DNA of 64,000 bases from Indibacter alkaliphilus LW1 (GTDB lineage: Bacteria > Bacteroidota > Bacteroidia > Cytophagales > Cyclobacteriaceae): contig NZ_ALWO02000052.1 in assembly GCF_000295935.2 (NCBI RefSeq), positions 62,001-126,000 on the forward strand, in the 5' to 3' direction. Under the pieces are notes generated by a model. It ran no database searches. It was not told the origin of the DNA and saw only the letters and a program-made list of their open reading frames with translations. This document shows positions 46,815 through 55,069 of the stretch, in pieces. Each line of letters opens with the position of its first letter. The stretch's first letter is position 1. Position numbers and translations under genes: made by a program.

Positions 46815-47022
46815 GTGACTGTACAATACTTTAAATAACGCAAACCTTGTCAAAGTCATTTTTCAAAGCTACTCATATTTTTGATTTTGGTGATAGCAAT
46901 ATTCAATTTGAATACTTAGGAGTGATTAATACAAATCGATATGTCCTGTAGATAATTTTTGAAACCAGACCCGTTATACTTGCATTATGTGTAGTTTTGG
47001 GTTTGAAAATCAAAAAAATCAT

Positions 47023-48024
47023 ATGCGTCAACGGTTTGTATTCTTTTTCTTGATGGCTTTTTGTCTATTCTCCTGTAAAAAAGCCTCAGAGGAATGTTTT
47101 TTAGATGAAGATATACTTGCTCAGGAAATAGAAATAAAAATAGAGCGGCTTGAAAACAGTTTTTTCAATGCAGAAACTGAGGCGGAAGTAAAGCAGTTGC
47201 TGGAAAAGTTTCCTGAATTTGCAGAAAGGGTCTTGATTTTGGAAAGTTATGAATCATCGGAAGAATTGGCTTTGGAGATTTTGGCTGCTAACCAGGACAG
47301 TCTGATGCTGGAGCTTTATGAAGAGGTGAGGATAAATTTTGAGGATATTTCGGATCTTGAAAAAGATATTGAGAATGCCTTTAAATATATCAAATATTAC
47401 TTTCCGGAATTTCAGGTACCCAAGGTCTACACATTTGTAAGTGGGTTCAGTGCTGATATTTACATTGACGCTGATATTCTGGTAATAGGCTTGGATTACT
47501 TTTTGCCATTTGAACATAGGTTTCAGCCACCGGACCTTCCTCAATACATCAGTAAGAGATACCAAAGGGAATATATTGTTCCCACCATTGTCACAGCCAT
47601 ATCCTCTGTTTTCAATAAAACAGACATGAAAGAAAGTACGCTTTTGGCGGAAATGATTTATTATGGCAAGGCCTATCATTTTACCAAAAGTATTCTGCCC
47701 TGCACTTCTGATAAGTATATCATAGGTTACTCAGAAGAAGAAATTGCAGCTTGTTTTGCCAATGAAGAATTTATCTGGGCACATTTTGTAGAAGGGGACC
47801 TGCTTTTTGAAACCAATCCTTTTGTCATTCGCAAATACACTGGAGAGGCACCTTCCACTGATGAAATCAGTCCTGATGCTCCTGGAAGGATAGGAAGATG
47901 GCTGGGGTGGAATATTGTAGATGACTATAGGTTCAACAACAAATTCAGCTTACCTGAAATGATGATGGAAACCGATACCGATAAAATTTTCAGGCAGTCA
48001 GGATATAAGCCCCGTCCTCTGTGA
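47023..48024 (+). CDS. gldB: Gliding motility lipoprotein GldB
   Basis: A 333-residue lipoprotein of the GldB family needed for gliding motility in Bacteroidota. The start at 47023 gives a lipoprotein signal (MRQRFVFFFLMAFCLFSCKK); an in-frame ATG at 46987 would lie at the predicted RNA start (TATACTTG near 46975-46982) and is rejected. The family segment LENSFFNAETEAEVKQLLEKFPEF follows, then the folded domain ending GRIGRWLGWNIVDDYRF. GldB acts at the membrane with the gliding/type IX secretion apparatus. It stands alone among polysaccharide genes, and its last 35 bases overlap a convergent glycosyltransferase gene. Confidence 0.94.
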   Translation: MRQRFVFFFLMAFCLFSCKKASEECFLDEDILAQEIEIKIERLENSFFNAETEAEVKQLLEKFPEFAERVLILESYESSEELALEILAANQDSLMLELYEEVRINFEDISDLEKDIENAFKYIKYYFPEFQVPKVYTFVSGFSADIYIDADILVIGLDYFLPFEHRFQPPDLPQYISKRYQREYIVPTIVTAISSVFNKTDMKESTLLAEMIYYGKAYHFTKSILPCTSDKYIIGYSEEEIAACFANEEFIWAHFVEGDLLFETNPFVIRKYTGEAPSTDEISPDAPGRIGRWLGWNIVDDYRFNNKFSLPEMMMETDTDKIFRQSGYKPRPL

Positions 48025-49213
48025 TTTTCCCAAAGCGCTTTTCATCTATGACAGAAAGTAATCTGCTGACAGCTATTTCTTTGGAAAAATGTGACAAGGC
48101 AAGGGACCGGGACCTTTGTTGCATTTCTTTGAGTTTTTTTGGGTTTTCTGCCAAAGCAATGATTTTATCGAAGGCCTCTTGTTTATTTGCAGGAGTATAA
48201 TAGATGCCCAGTTTTTGAGATTTGACCAGCTCATGTACCCAGCCCTTATGATTCACTAGTACAGCTTTGCCACAGGCCAAAGCGTCAAAAAACTTATTGG
48301 GACTGTTTGTCTTGAGAATGGGGTATTGGCTGAATGAAATAAAAGCCATGTCAGCACAACTCATCAACTCATTGACCTGCTCCTTTGACCCAAAAGGGAA
48401 ATGAAAAAAGTTGTTGAGCTGTAAGTTTTTGGCTTTCTGTATCAGCTTTTCGCTTTCAGAACCTTGCCCCATGACCACAAACTGATAATTCTTAGCCTTT
48501 TGATTGGAAATTCTAGCTAGGCTCAAAAGCTCTTTTACTGCATTGACCTTTCCGATTGCGCCTGCATACAGAATGGTGAAAGTTTTCTTTAGCCCATATT
48601 TGCTCAGGGTAGCTTCGTCCTTGTCCAAAGCCTTTAAGGTTTCCAAATCAGCAAAGTTTGAAATAATATGGATATCTGCTTTAGGACATTTTTTTCTGAT
48701 TTTTTCTGCTATTCCAGGAGAAAGAGCGATGATTTTGAGGGCGTGTTGGTAGATCCTTTTTTCCAGAGTATAAAGGATTTTTTTCAATAAAATGAAGCGG
48801 ATGGCACCGACTTGGATCGGCGCATCCGGCCAAAGGTCTCTTACCTCAAAATAAAAGGGAACAGCAAACTTTTTTTTAGCCCAGAGTCCAATCAACCCAG
48901 TTGTCAGTGGAGTAGAAGAGATGTAAAAAAAATCGGGGGCTTTTAACTTGGATATCAAGAATTTGGAATGTCTGACAAAATTTAAAAATGCCCAAACCCT
49001 TCTCAAAAAGCCAAATTGCTGCCTATAGGCTACGGGCAGATAATGGACTTTGATACCATCGATGATCCGAAGATCATAATAGGCTTTGTTGTGTGAAGTA
49101 ACCATTTCTACTTCAATCCCATTAGCTACCATTCCTCTTGCCAGATGATAGGATCTGGTGGCTCCACCTTCTTGAGGAGTGACGAAGTATTGATGGACAT
49201 ATATAATTTTCAT
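47990..49213 (-). CDS. Glycosyltransferase family 4
   Basis: A 407-residue GT-B enzyme. The start MKIIYVHQYFVTPQEGGATRSYHLARGM and the donor domain (FTILYAGAIGKVNAVKELLSLA, CADMAFISFSQYPILKTNSPNKFFDALACG) match GT4 proteins related to WbuB/N-acetylfucosamine transferases. Donor and acceptor are unknown. It is transcribed with the AsnB-type gene immediately upstream (stop-start overlap). Confidence 0.92.
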   Translation of the reverse strand: MKIIYVHQYFVTPQEGGATRSYHLARGMVANGIEVEMVTSHNKAYYDLRIIDGIKVHYLPVAYRQQFGFLRRVWAFLNFVRHSKFLISKLKAPDFFYISSTPLTTGLIGLWAKKKFAVPFYFEVRDLWPDAPIQVGAIRFILLKKILYTLEKRIYQHALKIIALSPGIAEKIRKKCPKADIHIISNFADLETLKALDKDEATLSKYGLKKTFTILYAGAIGKVNAVKELLSLARISNQKAKNYQFVVMGQGSESEKLIQKAKNLQLNNFFHFPFGSKEQVNELMSCADMAFISFSQYPILKTNSPNKFFDALACGKAVLVNHKGWVHELVKSQKLGIYYTPANKQEAFDKIIALAENPKKLKEMQQRSRSLALSHFSKEIAVSRLLSVIDEKRFGKITEDGAYILTA

Positions 49214-51000
49214 ATCCGTTGAATTTCAAGCCAAGAGGCCAAAACAAATAGATTCCAAATCTGGAGGTACTGCCTGCCTTTGGCATTTCGGGGCCTCTGA
49301 GACAAAGTACGCATTTCTTGGGGAAATAAATGTCCCCATTGGGATGACATCTTTTCAATAGGAGGACAGACCCAGCTCAGATAAGCTTCCTGACTCATCC
49401 ACTCTTTGAGAGGAAGTCCAAAGCCCAGTTTTTTTCTTTTTGCAATAAATCCAAGCCCTCTCTTCTTGAGTGCTTCTTTGATCCAGGTTTTTCCCAATAT
49501 AGAGCTGTTTTCCTGTTCACTTAAACTTTGGCTAAGAGAAATCAAGTCAAAGTCTAAATAAGGGGCTCTACCTTCAATTCCGTGAGCCATACAGGCATTG
49601 TCATGAATTTTGAGAATATCATTGATCAGGTAGAAACTCCTATCCCACTCCAAAGCGTTTTTGATCAAAGAGTTACCTTTTGGGTACCAATTGTGAAATT
49701 CCTGCAAAAGACTTTCGGGTATGTTTTGCAGTGCTGACATTTGGATAAAAGTAGAGGAAGGATCCTTCTCAATACTTTCAATCATCTTCTTTGGAGAGTC
49801 CGGAAGGATTTTGCTAATCCCTGATTTTTTTAAGAGCCCCCAAAAACCTGTGTTTTGCAAATACCTTTGGTAGGCAAGATGTCTGTTATAGCCACCAAAA
49901 AGTTCGTCAGCACCTGCTCCTGAAAGCAAAACCTGAACATTCGAAGCCGCTTCTTTTGCTGTGATCCAGGTTAAAAAAGAAGCCGAATCACCGACCGGCT
50001 GATCCAAGGTTTCAATATATGCTTTCCAATTTTTTTTCACTTTGTCCAAGTCTACAACTACTTCATGTGCTAGTGTAGGGTATTTATTACCAAGCTTTTT
50101 GGTAAATGAAGGGTCGGAGTATTTGGATTGCCTGCTTTTGTCAAAAGAAACAGTATATGAAGGTATGGGTTCCCCTGTCTCCTCATACCACAAGGCATAG
50201 ATCAGGCTACTGTCAGCTCCTCCGGAGAGGATGGTTCCAACTCTCCTTTCCGTATGGAAGTTTTTGAGTACTGCATCTTTGAGCAACTCTTCAAATGTGT
50301 GCTGGTTTTTGGGTAGTTTTTGAAAAGGTGGATGAGTCCAAGAAAAATCTTCAAGTAAGTTGCCCTGCAGGTCAATACGCATCCCCTTTCCCGGCAAAAG
50401 CTGTTTGATTCCTTCAAAGAAACTGGCATTTGGGTAACTGTGTCTTTGGTAGAAATAGGGTATAAATTGATCTGTGTTTATGCCAAGTGACTTATTTGGG
50501 CCTAATTTCAATGACCTGGCTTCAGAGGAGAAAAACCAGGAGTTATTAATATTTGAAAAATAAATTGGTTTTTCTCCCGAGGGATCTCTTAGAATTAGGG
50601 TTTCCTTTTTGCGAAGATCTGCAAACGCGATGGCAAACATGCCTTTGAGTTTTTTTATTCCCTCTTTTCCAAAAGCCCTTAACCAGTAAAGCAATACTTC
50701 AGAATCTGAGTTGGTTTGAAAAATATAACCCATGTCCAGAAGTTCATTTCTCAGGTCTTGGTAATTGTAGATGGCGCCATTCCATGCCAGTACTGCATCT
50801 TTTTCTTTGTTCCATAATGGCTGGTTGCTTGCATCTGTGAGGTCAAGGATTTTGAGTCTGTTCCCAGCAAAAAACACCTGTTCAGATACTATACTGAATG
50901 CTGAAAAGTCCGGTCCTCTATGAACTGTACTTTTCATCATCTCCTGAATCAAAACTTCTGAATCAGGATAATCACCAATAATAATATTGATTCCGCACAT
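49210..51000 (-). CDS. asnB: Asparagine synthase (glutamine-hydrolysing) family protein
   Basis: A 596-residue protein with N-terminal class II glutaminase (nucleophile Cys2 in MCGINIII) and C-terminal synthetase domain. The PP-loop GTILSGGADSSLIYALW and the aspartyl-AMP region LLSGAGADELFGGYNRH are intact. The family contains true asparagine synthases and paralogues that amidate sugars or other acids in polysaccharide loci. Its place between nth and a glycosyltransferase favours the second role, which is an inference. Confidence 0.9.
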   Translation of the reverse strand: MCGINIIIGDYPDSEVLIQEMMKSTVHRGPDFSAFSIVSEQVFFAGNRLKILDLTDASNQPLWNKEKDAVLAWNGAIYNYQDLRNELLDMGYIFQTNSDSEVLLYWLRAFGKEGIKKLKGMFAIAFADLRKKETLILRDPSGEKPIYFSNINNSWFFSSEARSLKLGPNKSLGINTDQFIPYFYQRHSYPNASFFEGIKQLLPGKGMRIDLQGNLLEDFSWTHPPFQKLPKNQHTFEELLKDAVLKNFHTERRVGTILSGGADSSLIYALWYEETGEPIPSYTVSFDKSRQSKYSDPSFTKKLGNKYPTLAHEVVVDLDKVKKNWKAYIETLDQPVGDSASFLTWITAKEAASNVQVLLSGAGADELFGGYNRHLAYQRYLQNTGFWGLLKKSGISKILPDSPKKMIESIEKDPSSTFIQMSALQNIPESLLQEFHNWYPKGNSLIKNALEWDRSFYLINDILKIHDNACMAHGIEGRAPYLDFDLISLSQSLSEQENSSILGKTWIKEALKKRGLGFIAKRKKLGFGLPLKEWMSQEAYLSWVCPPIEKMSSQWGHLFPQEMRTLSQRPRNAKGRQYLQIWNLFVLASWLEIQRI

Positions 51001-51002
51001 GA

Positions 51003-51689
51003 TTACTTCTTTGGGGAAAAACCGCTGTTTTGTTCATCCAGTATTTTCTCCTTGTTTTTTTCAAAGTACCTGCAAAAATGAGTGATACTGCATTCCATAC
51101 ACTTTGGTTTGCGGGCCAGGCAGACATACCGGCCGTGAAGTATTAGCCAGTGATGGGCTTTATGTACATGTTCTTTGGGAATATGGCGAATCAGTTGCTT
51201 TTCCACTTCCAATGGGGTTTTGGCACTTTGAGTTACCAATCCGAGCCTTTTGGATACCCTGAATACATGTGTGTCCACGGCCATATTAGGCTGGTTCCAG
51301 ACAACTGAGGTGATGACATTGGCTGTTTTTCTTCCGACTCCGGGGAGTTTTACCAGTTCCTCTACAGTGGAGGGAACCTCGCCGCCAAAGTCATTGATGA
51401 GCATTTTGGCCATTCCCAGCAAATGCTTGGTCTTGTTGTTGGGATAGGAAATGGATTTGATATAAGGGAAAAGTTCATCAAAATCAGAAGCGGCAAGATG
51501 ATAAGGGGTGGGAAAATCCCTAAAAATGGCTGGAGTGGTCAGGTTGACCCTTTTGTCTGTGCATTGGGCAGAAAGCGCCACCGCTACCAAAAGTTGATAA
51601 GGATTTTCATATTCCAGCTCAGTTTCCGCAATGGGCATGTTTTCTGAGAAATGATCTATAAAGGTTTTGAATCTTTCTTTTTTCAGCAT
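51003..51689 (-). CDS. nth: Endonuclease III
   Basis: DNA glycosylase/AP lyase that removes oxidised pyrimidines. At 228 residues it has the usual length. The helix-hairpin-helix with catalytic Lys is VKLPGVGRKTANV, the catalytic Asp is in MAVDTHVFRV, and the 4Fe-4S motif C-x6-C-x2-C-x5-C is CLARKPKCMECSITHFC. It is two bases from the AsnB-type gene and may share its transcript. Confidence 0.97.
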   Translation of the reverse strand: MLKKERFKTFIDHFSENMPIAETELEYENPYQLLVAVALSAQCTDKRVNLTTPAIFRDFPTPYHLAASDFDELFPYIKSISYPNNKTKHLLGMAKMLINDFGGEVPSTVEELVKLPGVGRKTANVITSVVWNQPNMAVDTHVFRVSKRLGLVTQSAKTPLEVEKQLIRHIPKEHVHKAHHWLILHGRYVCLARKPKCMECSITHFCRYFEKNKEKILDEQNSGFSPKK

Positions 51690-51801
51690 TTTAGAGGTGT
51701 GGTTAAAATCAATATTTTCTACTTGCAGTATTGATCAACGTTAATTTAGAACAAGATTATGAAAGTTTCGTTTTCCAAAGACCTATCAATCTCATTTAAA
51801 T

Positions 51802-52238
51802 ATGAAAAACCTCAAAATTTTTGGCTTGATTCTTTTAACCTTTATTTATTTTCAATCCTGTCAAAACGATACTGATCCCGATATTGATTTTAGCAGGCCG
51901 CTGGAAATTGTCAACCTAGAATATGGGAGTGAGCCCAGACAGGTAATGGATGTTTTTCTACCGGCCGGGAGGTCAAGCACGTCTACTAAGGTTCTGGTGT
52001 GGATTCATCACCCTTGAGCTTCGTCAACAGCCAATCCATACCTACGGCTTTTTTCCATGGAACGGCGGACACTGTGGTGCCTATACAACAAAGCTATGAT
52101 TTGGAGGAAAAACTTGAGGAAAATAATGTGTCATATCTTAGTAGGTATTATACGGATCAAGGTCATGGGTTTACTGAACAGACTTACAGGGATTTGATTT
52201 TTGAAGTGGAGGGTTTTATTCATGATAATTTGCCATAA
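51802..52238 (+). pseudogene. Internally deleted alpha/beta hydrolase (esterase) lipoprotein gene
   Basis: The first part (51802-52017) encodes a lipoprotein signal (FIYFQSC) and the beginning of a feruloyl-esterase-like alpha/beta hydrolase (YGSEPRQVMDVFLP...VLVWIH, normally followed by the oxyanion HGGG and GxSxG). It is then cut and shifted; the second part in another frame (51999-52238) holds the acid and His parts of the triad (FFHGTADTVVPIQQSYDL and DQGHGF). The oxyanion loop and nucleophilic serine are gone, about 150 codons by comparison with the family. The product cannot be an active esterase. Confidence 0.88.
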
Positions 52239-52267
52239 AAAAACCTGAAAGCTTTGGGCTTTCAGGT
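52237..52267 (-). terminator. Terminator of the ECF sigma operon
   Basis: On the minus strand a 10-bp perfect stem ACCTGAAAGC/GCTTTCAGGT with a five-base loop is followed by seven T (52237-52243). It lies 11 bp past the stop of the 82-residue gene and may also stop transcription of the pseudogene. Confidence 0.85.
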
Positions 52268-52277
52268 CACCGTTAAT

Positions 52278-52526
52278 CTAAAACGATTTTATTTTTTCGA
52301 GTCCTGTAGATTTGGCATTCCTGAGAATGTCCTTTACTACTTTTTCAGAAGGTTCTAAAATGAGTTCGTCCAATTGTTCTATGGTGCTCAGCAAATCAAG
52401 GTATTCTTGCATCAAAGTTCCATTTTCGCGCAAGGCCTGCACCAATTGCTCATTTTCGCCCTCACTCATTTCCTGATACACATATCTTATCAGGTCATTT
52501 GGGGTAAAAGGTTTTGTCATAGGCAA
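52278..52526 (-). CDS. Small protein linked to ECF sigma factor
   Basis: An 80-82-residue acidic helical protein (MTKPFTPNDLIRYVYQEMSEGENEQLVQALRE). The start lies inside the end of the sigma gene (overlap 26-32 bases), so the two are coupled. The position is that of an anti-sigma gene, but no HxxxCxxC zinc motif and no membrane helix are present, so it would not be a standard zinc anti-sigma. An inner ATG at 52520 is an alternative start. Confidence 0.72.
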   Translation of the reverse strand: MPMTKPFTPNDLIRYVYQEMSEGENEQLVQALRENGTLMQEYLDLLSTIEQLDELILEPSEKVVKDILRNAKSTGLEKIKSF

Positions 52527-53097
52527 CGTTTAATTGTTTCATTTTTTTTCTCATATTGATCAACGCATATCGCATTCTACCTAATGCGGTATTAATGCTG
52601 ACACCCGTTTGCTCTGCTATTTCCTGAAAACTCAAATCCATGTAATGCCTCATAATAAGAACCTGCTTTTGCGATTCAGGCAATTCATCAATCAGTTTTC
52701 TTACAAGTTCAAGAGTATCCTCTTTGATCTTTTGGTCTTCTATAGTCTCTTCCGCAAATTTGAGCGTGTTGAAGAGATTAGCCCCATCCTCCATAATAAT
52801 AGTAGGATAACGCTTTCGTTTTCTGAAATAGTCTATGGCCAGATTGTGCGCTATACGCATCAACCATGGTTGGAATTTCCCTTCTTCGTTATAGCCATCG
52901 GAATTCAAAGTGTGGACTACTTTTACAAATACATCCTGAAGCAGATCCTCTGCTACTCCTTGATCTTTCACGATGAGGTAGATGGTGGTATAAACTTTTG
53001 ATTTGTACTTATCTACCAATTTTTCAAATGCGATTTCATTTCCGCTTCTGTACTGCTTGATCAGTTCAGAGTCCTTAGGACCAATCCTTTTACTCAT
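52495..53097 (-). CDS. RNA polymerase ECF sigma factor
   Basis: A 200-residue sigma-70 of the extracytoplasmic-function group: region 2 (FEKLVDKYKSKVYTTIYLIV, MRIAHNLAIDYFRKRKRYP) and region 4 (LPESQKQVLIMRHYMDLSFQEIAEQTGVSINTALGRMRYAL) with no region 3. The region 4 helix-turn-helix is intact. It is preceded by a perfect housekeeping promoter (53175-53205) and followed by a small coupled gene. Regulon unknown. Confidence 0.95.
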   Translation of the reverse strand: MSKRIGPKDSELIKQYRSGNEIAFEKLVDKYKSKVYTTIYLIVKDQGVAEDLLQDVFVKVVHTLNSDGYNEEGKFQPWLMRIAHNLAIDYFRKRKRYPTIIMEDGANLFNTLKFAEETIEDQKIKEDTLELVRKLIDELPESQKQVLIMRHYMDLSFQEIAEQTGVSINTALGRMRYALINMRKKMKQLNVAYDKTFYPK

Positions 53098-53501
53098 ACA
53101 AATTGACTTTTAAATAACGTAGAGGTTTATGCCATAGTATATGATTAAGTGTGAAACATTTAACTCGTGCAAATCAAATGTATAGATTCGATGAGAATCA
53201 TGCAACAGATTACTGGATTTTTTTAAAAGGGTCTATTATAAAAAAATGATACTATGAAATATTTTGTATTTTTCTTCTAAATAAAAAAATAAAATTCTGA
53301 AATAAGGCAGCTTTTCAAAACACTTATGGCTCAAAGAAGATGCCATTCACTAACGATAGTATTTTCTTTTATTGTTTTTCTTTCATTTTTTTTTGATGTC
53401 TTTAAGGATCCACACATTTCTAAAGACTTTCATGGAAGAATACAGGGAGCTTTTTTCTTAATTTGTTACCTTCGTTGTTCAGATTTGAAAATTAAAAATT
53501 T
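53098..53501. other. 404-bp divergent intergenic region
   Basis: Holds the promoter of the sigma gene on the minus strand and the upstream region of the DUF3127 gene. A plus-strand frame of 61 codons (53326-53511) is hydrophobic but overlaps the DUF3127 start and has no supporting features, so I do not call it a gene. The rest is strongly AT-rich. Confidence 0.6.
53175..53205 (-). promoter_or_regulatory. Promoter of the ECF sigma gene
   Basis: Minus-strand TTG (53203-53205), 20-bp spacer, then TACATTTG (53175-53182), an exact match to TTG-N17-23-TAnnTTTG. The expected leader is about 70 bases. Confidence 0.65.
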
Positions 53502-53855
53502 ATGGAATTAATAGGAAGAGTTGTTCAGGTAAATCCTGAAATTAACGGCACCGGAAAAAATGGCCTGTGGAGAAAACAGGAAATCATAGTCGAAACGCAA
53601 GGTAATTACCCAAAGAAAGTCTGTATCACCGTGTGGGGAGACAATATTGATAGCTTTTCCGTAAAATCCGGTGATCATGTCAATGCAAGTATTGATATAG
53701 AAAGCAGGGAATACAATGGTAGATGGTATACTGACGTGAAGGCATGGAAAATGGAGAAGCAAGGATCTGAAGGTAATGCTGCAACCAAAAATCAGGAGAT
53801 GCCTGATGTTACAACATTTGAAGATAACAGTTCAGATGATATTCTTCCATTCTAA
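53502..53855 (+). CDS. DUF3127 OB-fold-like protein with SSB-like tail
   Basis: A 117-residue protein. Residues 1-86 match the DUF3127 domain, an OB-like fold of Bacteroidota (MELIGRVVQVNPEINGTGK, KKVCITVWGDNIDSF, GRWYTDVKAWKME). A disordered linker leads to an acidic C-terminal end DNSSDDILPF, which resembles the DDIPF tip by which SSB recruits DNA-repair proteins. Single-stranded DNA binding and partner recruitment are inferred. Single gene. Confidence 0.82.
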   Translation: MELIGRVVQVNPEINGTGKNGLWRKQEIIVETQGNYPKKVCITVWGDNIDSFSVKSGDHVNASIDIESREYNGRWYTDVKAWKMEKQGSEGNAATKNQEMPDVTTFEDNSSDDILPF

Positions 53856-53952
53856 AATCCTGACTGATATTTAGTTTCTAATATTTGAGATGCTTATATT
53901 TTAAGTGTCTCAAATTTTAAAGTTTCAATTTTTAACTTAATCTTTTTTATAC

Positions 53953-54399
53953 ATGTGGAACGAGTTTTATTTTGACCCAAGGGGAAAGTATTCAGAGCAA
54001 CCTCAAGACGACAGCCTGAAAAGCCATCCGATGTTTCTCAAATCATTGGAAATCCTTACGCTGACAAGGACTTTAGTAGGGACACTAGACGAAGCAAGGG
54101 CTGAACTGTATGGCGCGGCCATGCTGGGCAATGCTTCAAAAATCAATGTGAGGTTTGCCCACGCTGAAAAAAGTGATATCTACAACCAAAAAATGGAAAA
54201 CGCCTTATTGGTAAAACTTCATGCTAAAAACCTCTATGCTATCAGTTTCCGCCTTGCTTTGGAGCGAACTCATGCCGAGGAACATTTGGACTTACTTAGA
54301 AATGCAATCCTGGATTATAGGGAGCTTTTTAAGGCATGGATAAAAACATTTGGTTCAGCCAGAAAAAAAAGCGACGGCTGGGGAATGTTTGAAGACTGA
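53953..54399 (+). CDS. Conserved protein of unknown function
   Basis: A 148-residue soluble protein, largely helical. It begins MWNEFYFDPRGKYSEQPQDD and continues with amphipathic helices (SLEILTLTRTLVGTLDEAR, ALERTHAEEHLDLLRNAILDYRELF). There is no membrane helix, signal or metal motif, and I recognise no family. Its last 85 bases overlap a convergent small membrane-protein gene. Confidence 0.72.
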   Translation: MWNEFYFDPRGKYSEQPQDDSLKSHPMFLKSLEILTLTRTLVGTLDEARAELYGAAMLGNASKINVRFAHAEKSDIYNQKMENALLVKLHAKNLYAISFRLALERTHAEEHLDLLRNAILDYRELFKAWIKTFGSARKKSDGWGMFED

Positions 54400-54545
54400 A
54401 ATTGTCTTTCTCCGAATTTAAAACCCATGTAGGCTCCACCGATCATCAACAAGAGCGCAATAGCAATCAGAAGAAGTAAAGTGCCCAGTGGCATTTCCCA
54501 GTCTTCAGACCCAATTTTGAACTTGACGGGTTTATTGAAGTCCAT
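54315..54545 (-). CDS. Small single-helix membrane protein downstream of purE
   Basis: A 76-residue protein: 19 hydrophilic N-terminal residues (MDFNKPVKFKIGSEDWEMP), one membrane helix (LGTLLLLIAIALLLMIGGAYMG), and a tail. The start at 54545 is 8 bases past the purE stop, so it is the third gene of a purK-purE unit; an ATG farther upstream lies inside purE and is rejected. The C-terminal half overlaps the convergent gene, and its residues may be less constrained. No function is known. Confidence 0.6.
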   Translation of the reverse strand: MDFNKPVKFKIGSEDWEMPLGTLLLLIAIALLLMIGGAYMGFKFGERQFQSSNIPQPSLFFLAEPNVFIHALKSSL

Positions 54546-54552
54546 AAAATAT

Positions 54553-55068
54553 TTATTTGGGCAGGGAGTTTTTCCAGCCCTTGCTTTCAATTTCTTCTGC
54601 GGAGCGAATGACTTTTTCTTTGAGATTTTGCTTGAATGCATCCATGTTTCTACCGATTTGCTCATTAAAGGCACCGATCATGGAAGCGGCAAGTATTCCG
54701 GCGTTTTTAGCACCATTAAGTGCAACCGTAGCTACAGGGATTCCTCCTGGCATTTGTAGAATGGAGAGTATACTATCCCAGCCGTCTATAGAATTTGAAG
54801 ATTTAATTGGAACCCCGATGACAGGTAGAGAAGTCATAGAAGCTACCATTCCTGGAAGATGAGCTGCTCCTCCGGCTCCAGCGATAATTACCTTGATACC
54901 TCGGTTTCGGGCCGAATGAGCATAATCTACCATTCTTTCAGGTGTTCTGTGAGCGGATACGACTGTCAATTCATACCCGACGCCCAATTCTTCAAGCGCT
55001 TGGGCGGCTTCTGCCATTACGGGCAAGTCAGATTTGCTGCCCATAATTATTCCTACCATAATGTCCAT
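54553..55068 (-). CDS. purE: N5-carboxyaminoimidazole ribonucleotide mutase
   Basis: Converts N5-CAIR to CAIR in purine synthesis, acting after PurK. At 171 residues it has family length, with the opening GIIMGSKSDLPVM, the SAHRTPERM loop and the AGGAAHLPGMVASMT loop that hold the ribonucleotide. It follows purK by one base. Confidence 0.97.
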   Translation of the reverse strand: MDIMVGIIMGSKSDLPVMAEAAQALEELGVGYELTVVSAHRTPERMVDYAHSARNRGIKVIIAGAGGAAHLPGMVASMTSLPVIGVPIKSSNSIDGWDSILSILQMPGGIPVATVALNGAKNAGILAASMIGAFNEQIGRNMDAFKQNLKEKVIRSAEEIESKGWKNSLPK

Positions 55069-55069
55069 T

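Noticed and set aside
46987-47022. Upstream start for gldB
   Set aside because: Would place the start codon at the predicted transcription start and precede the lipoprotein signal with 12 polar residues.
51999-52238. Separate 79-codon gene
   Set aside because: It is the C-terminal remnant of the hydrolase pseudogene; it lacks a sensible start and continues the fold of the 51802 part in another frame.
53326-53511. Plus-strand frame of 61 codons upstream of the DUF3127 gene
   Set aside because: Overlaps the DUF3127 start, has no recognisable domain, and its hydrophobicity follows from the AT-rich sequence.
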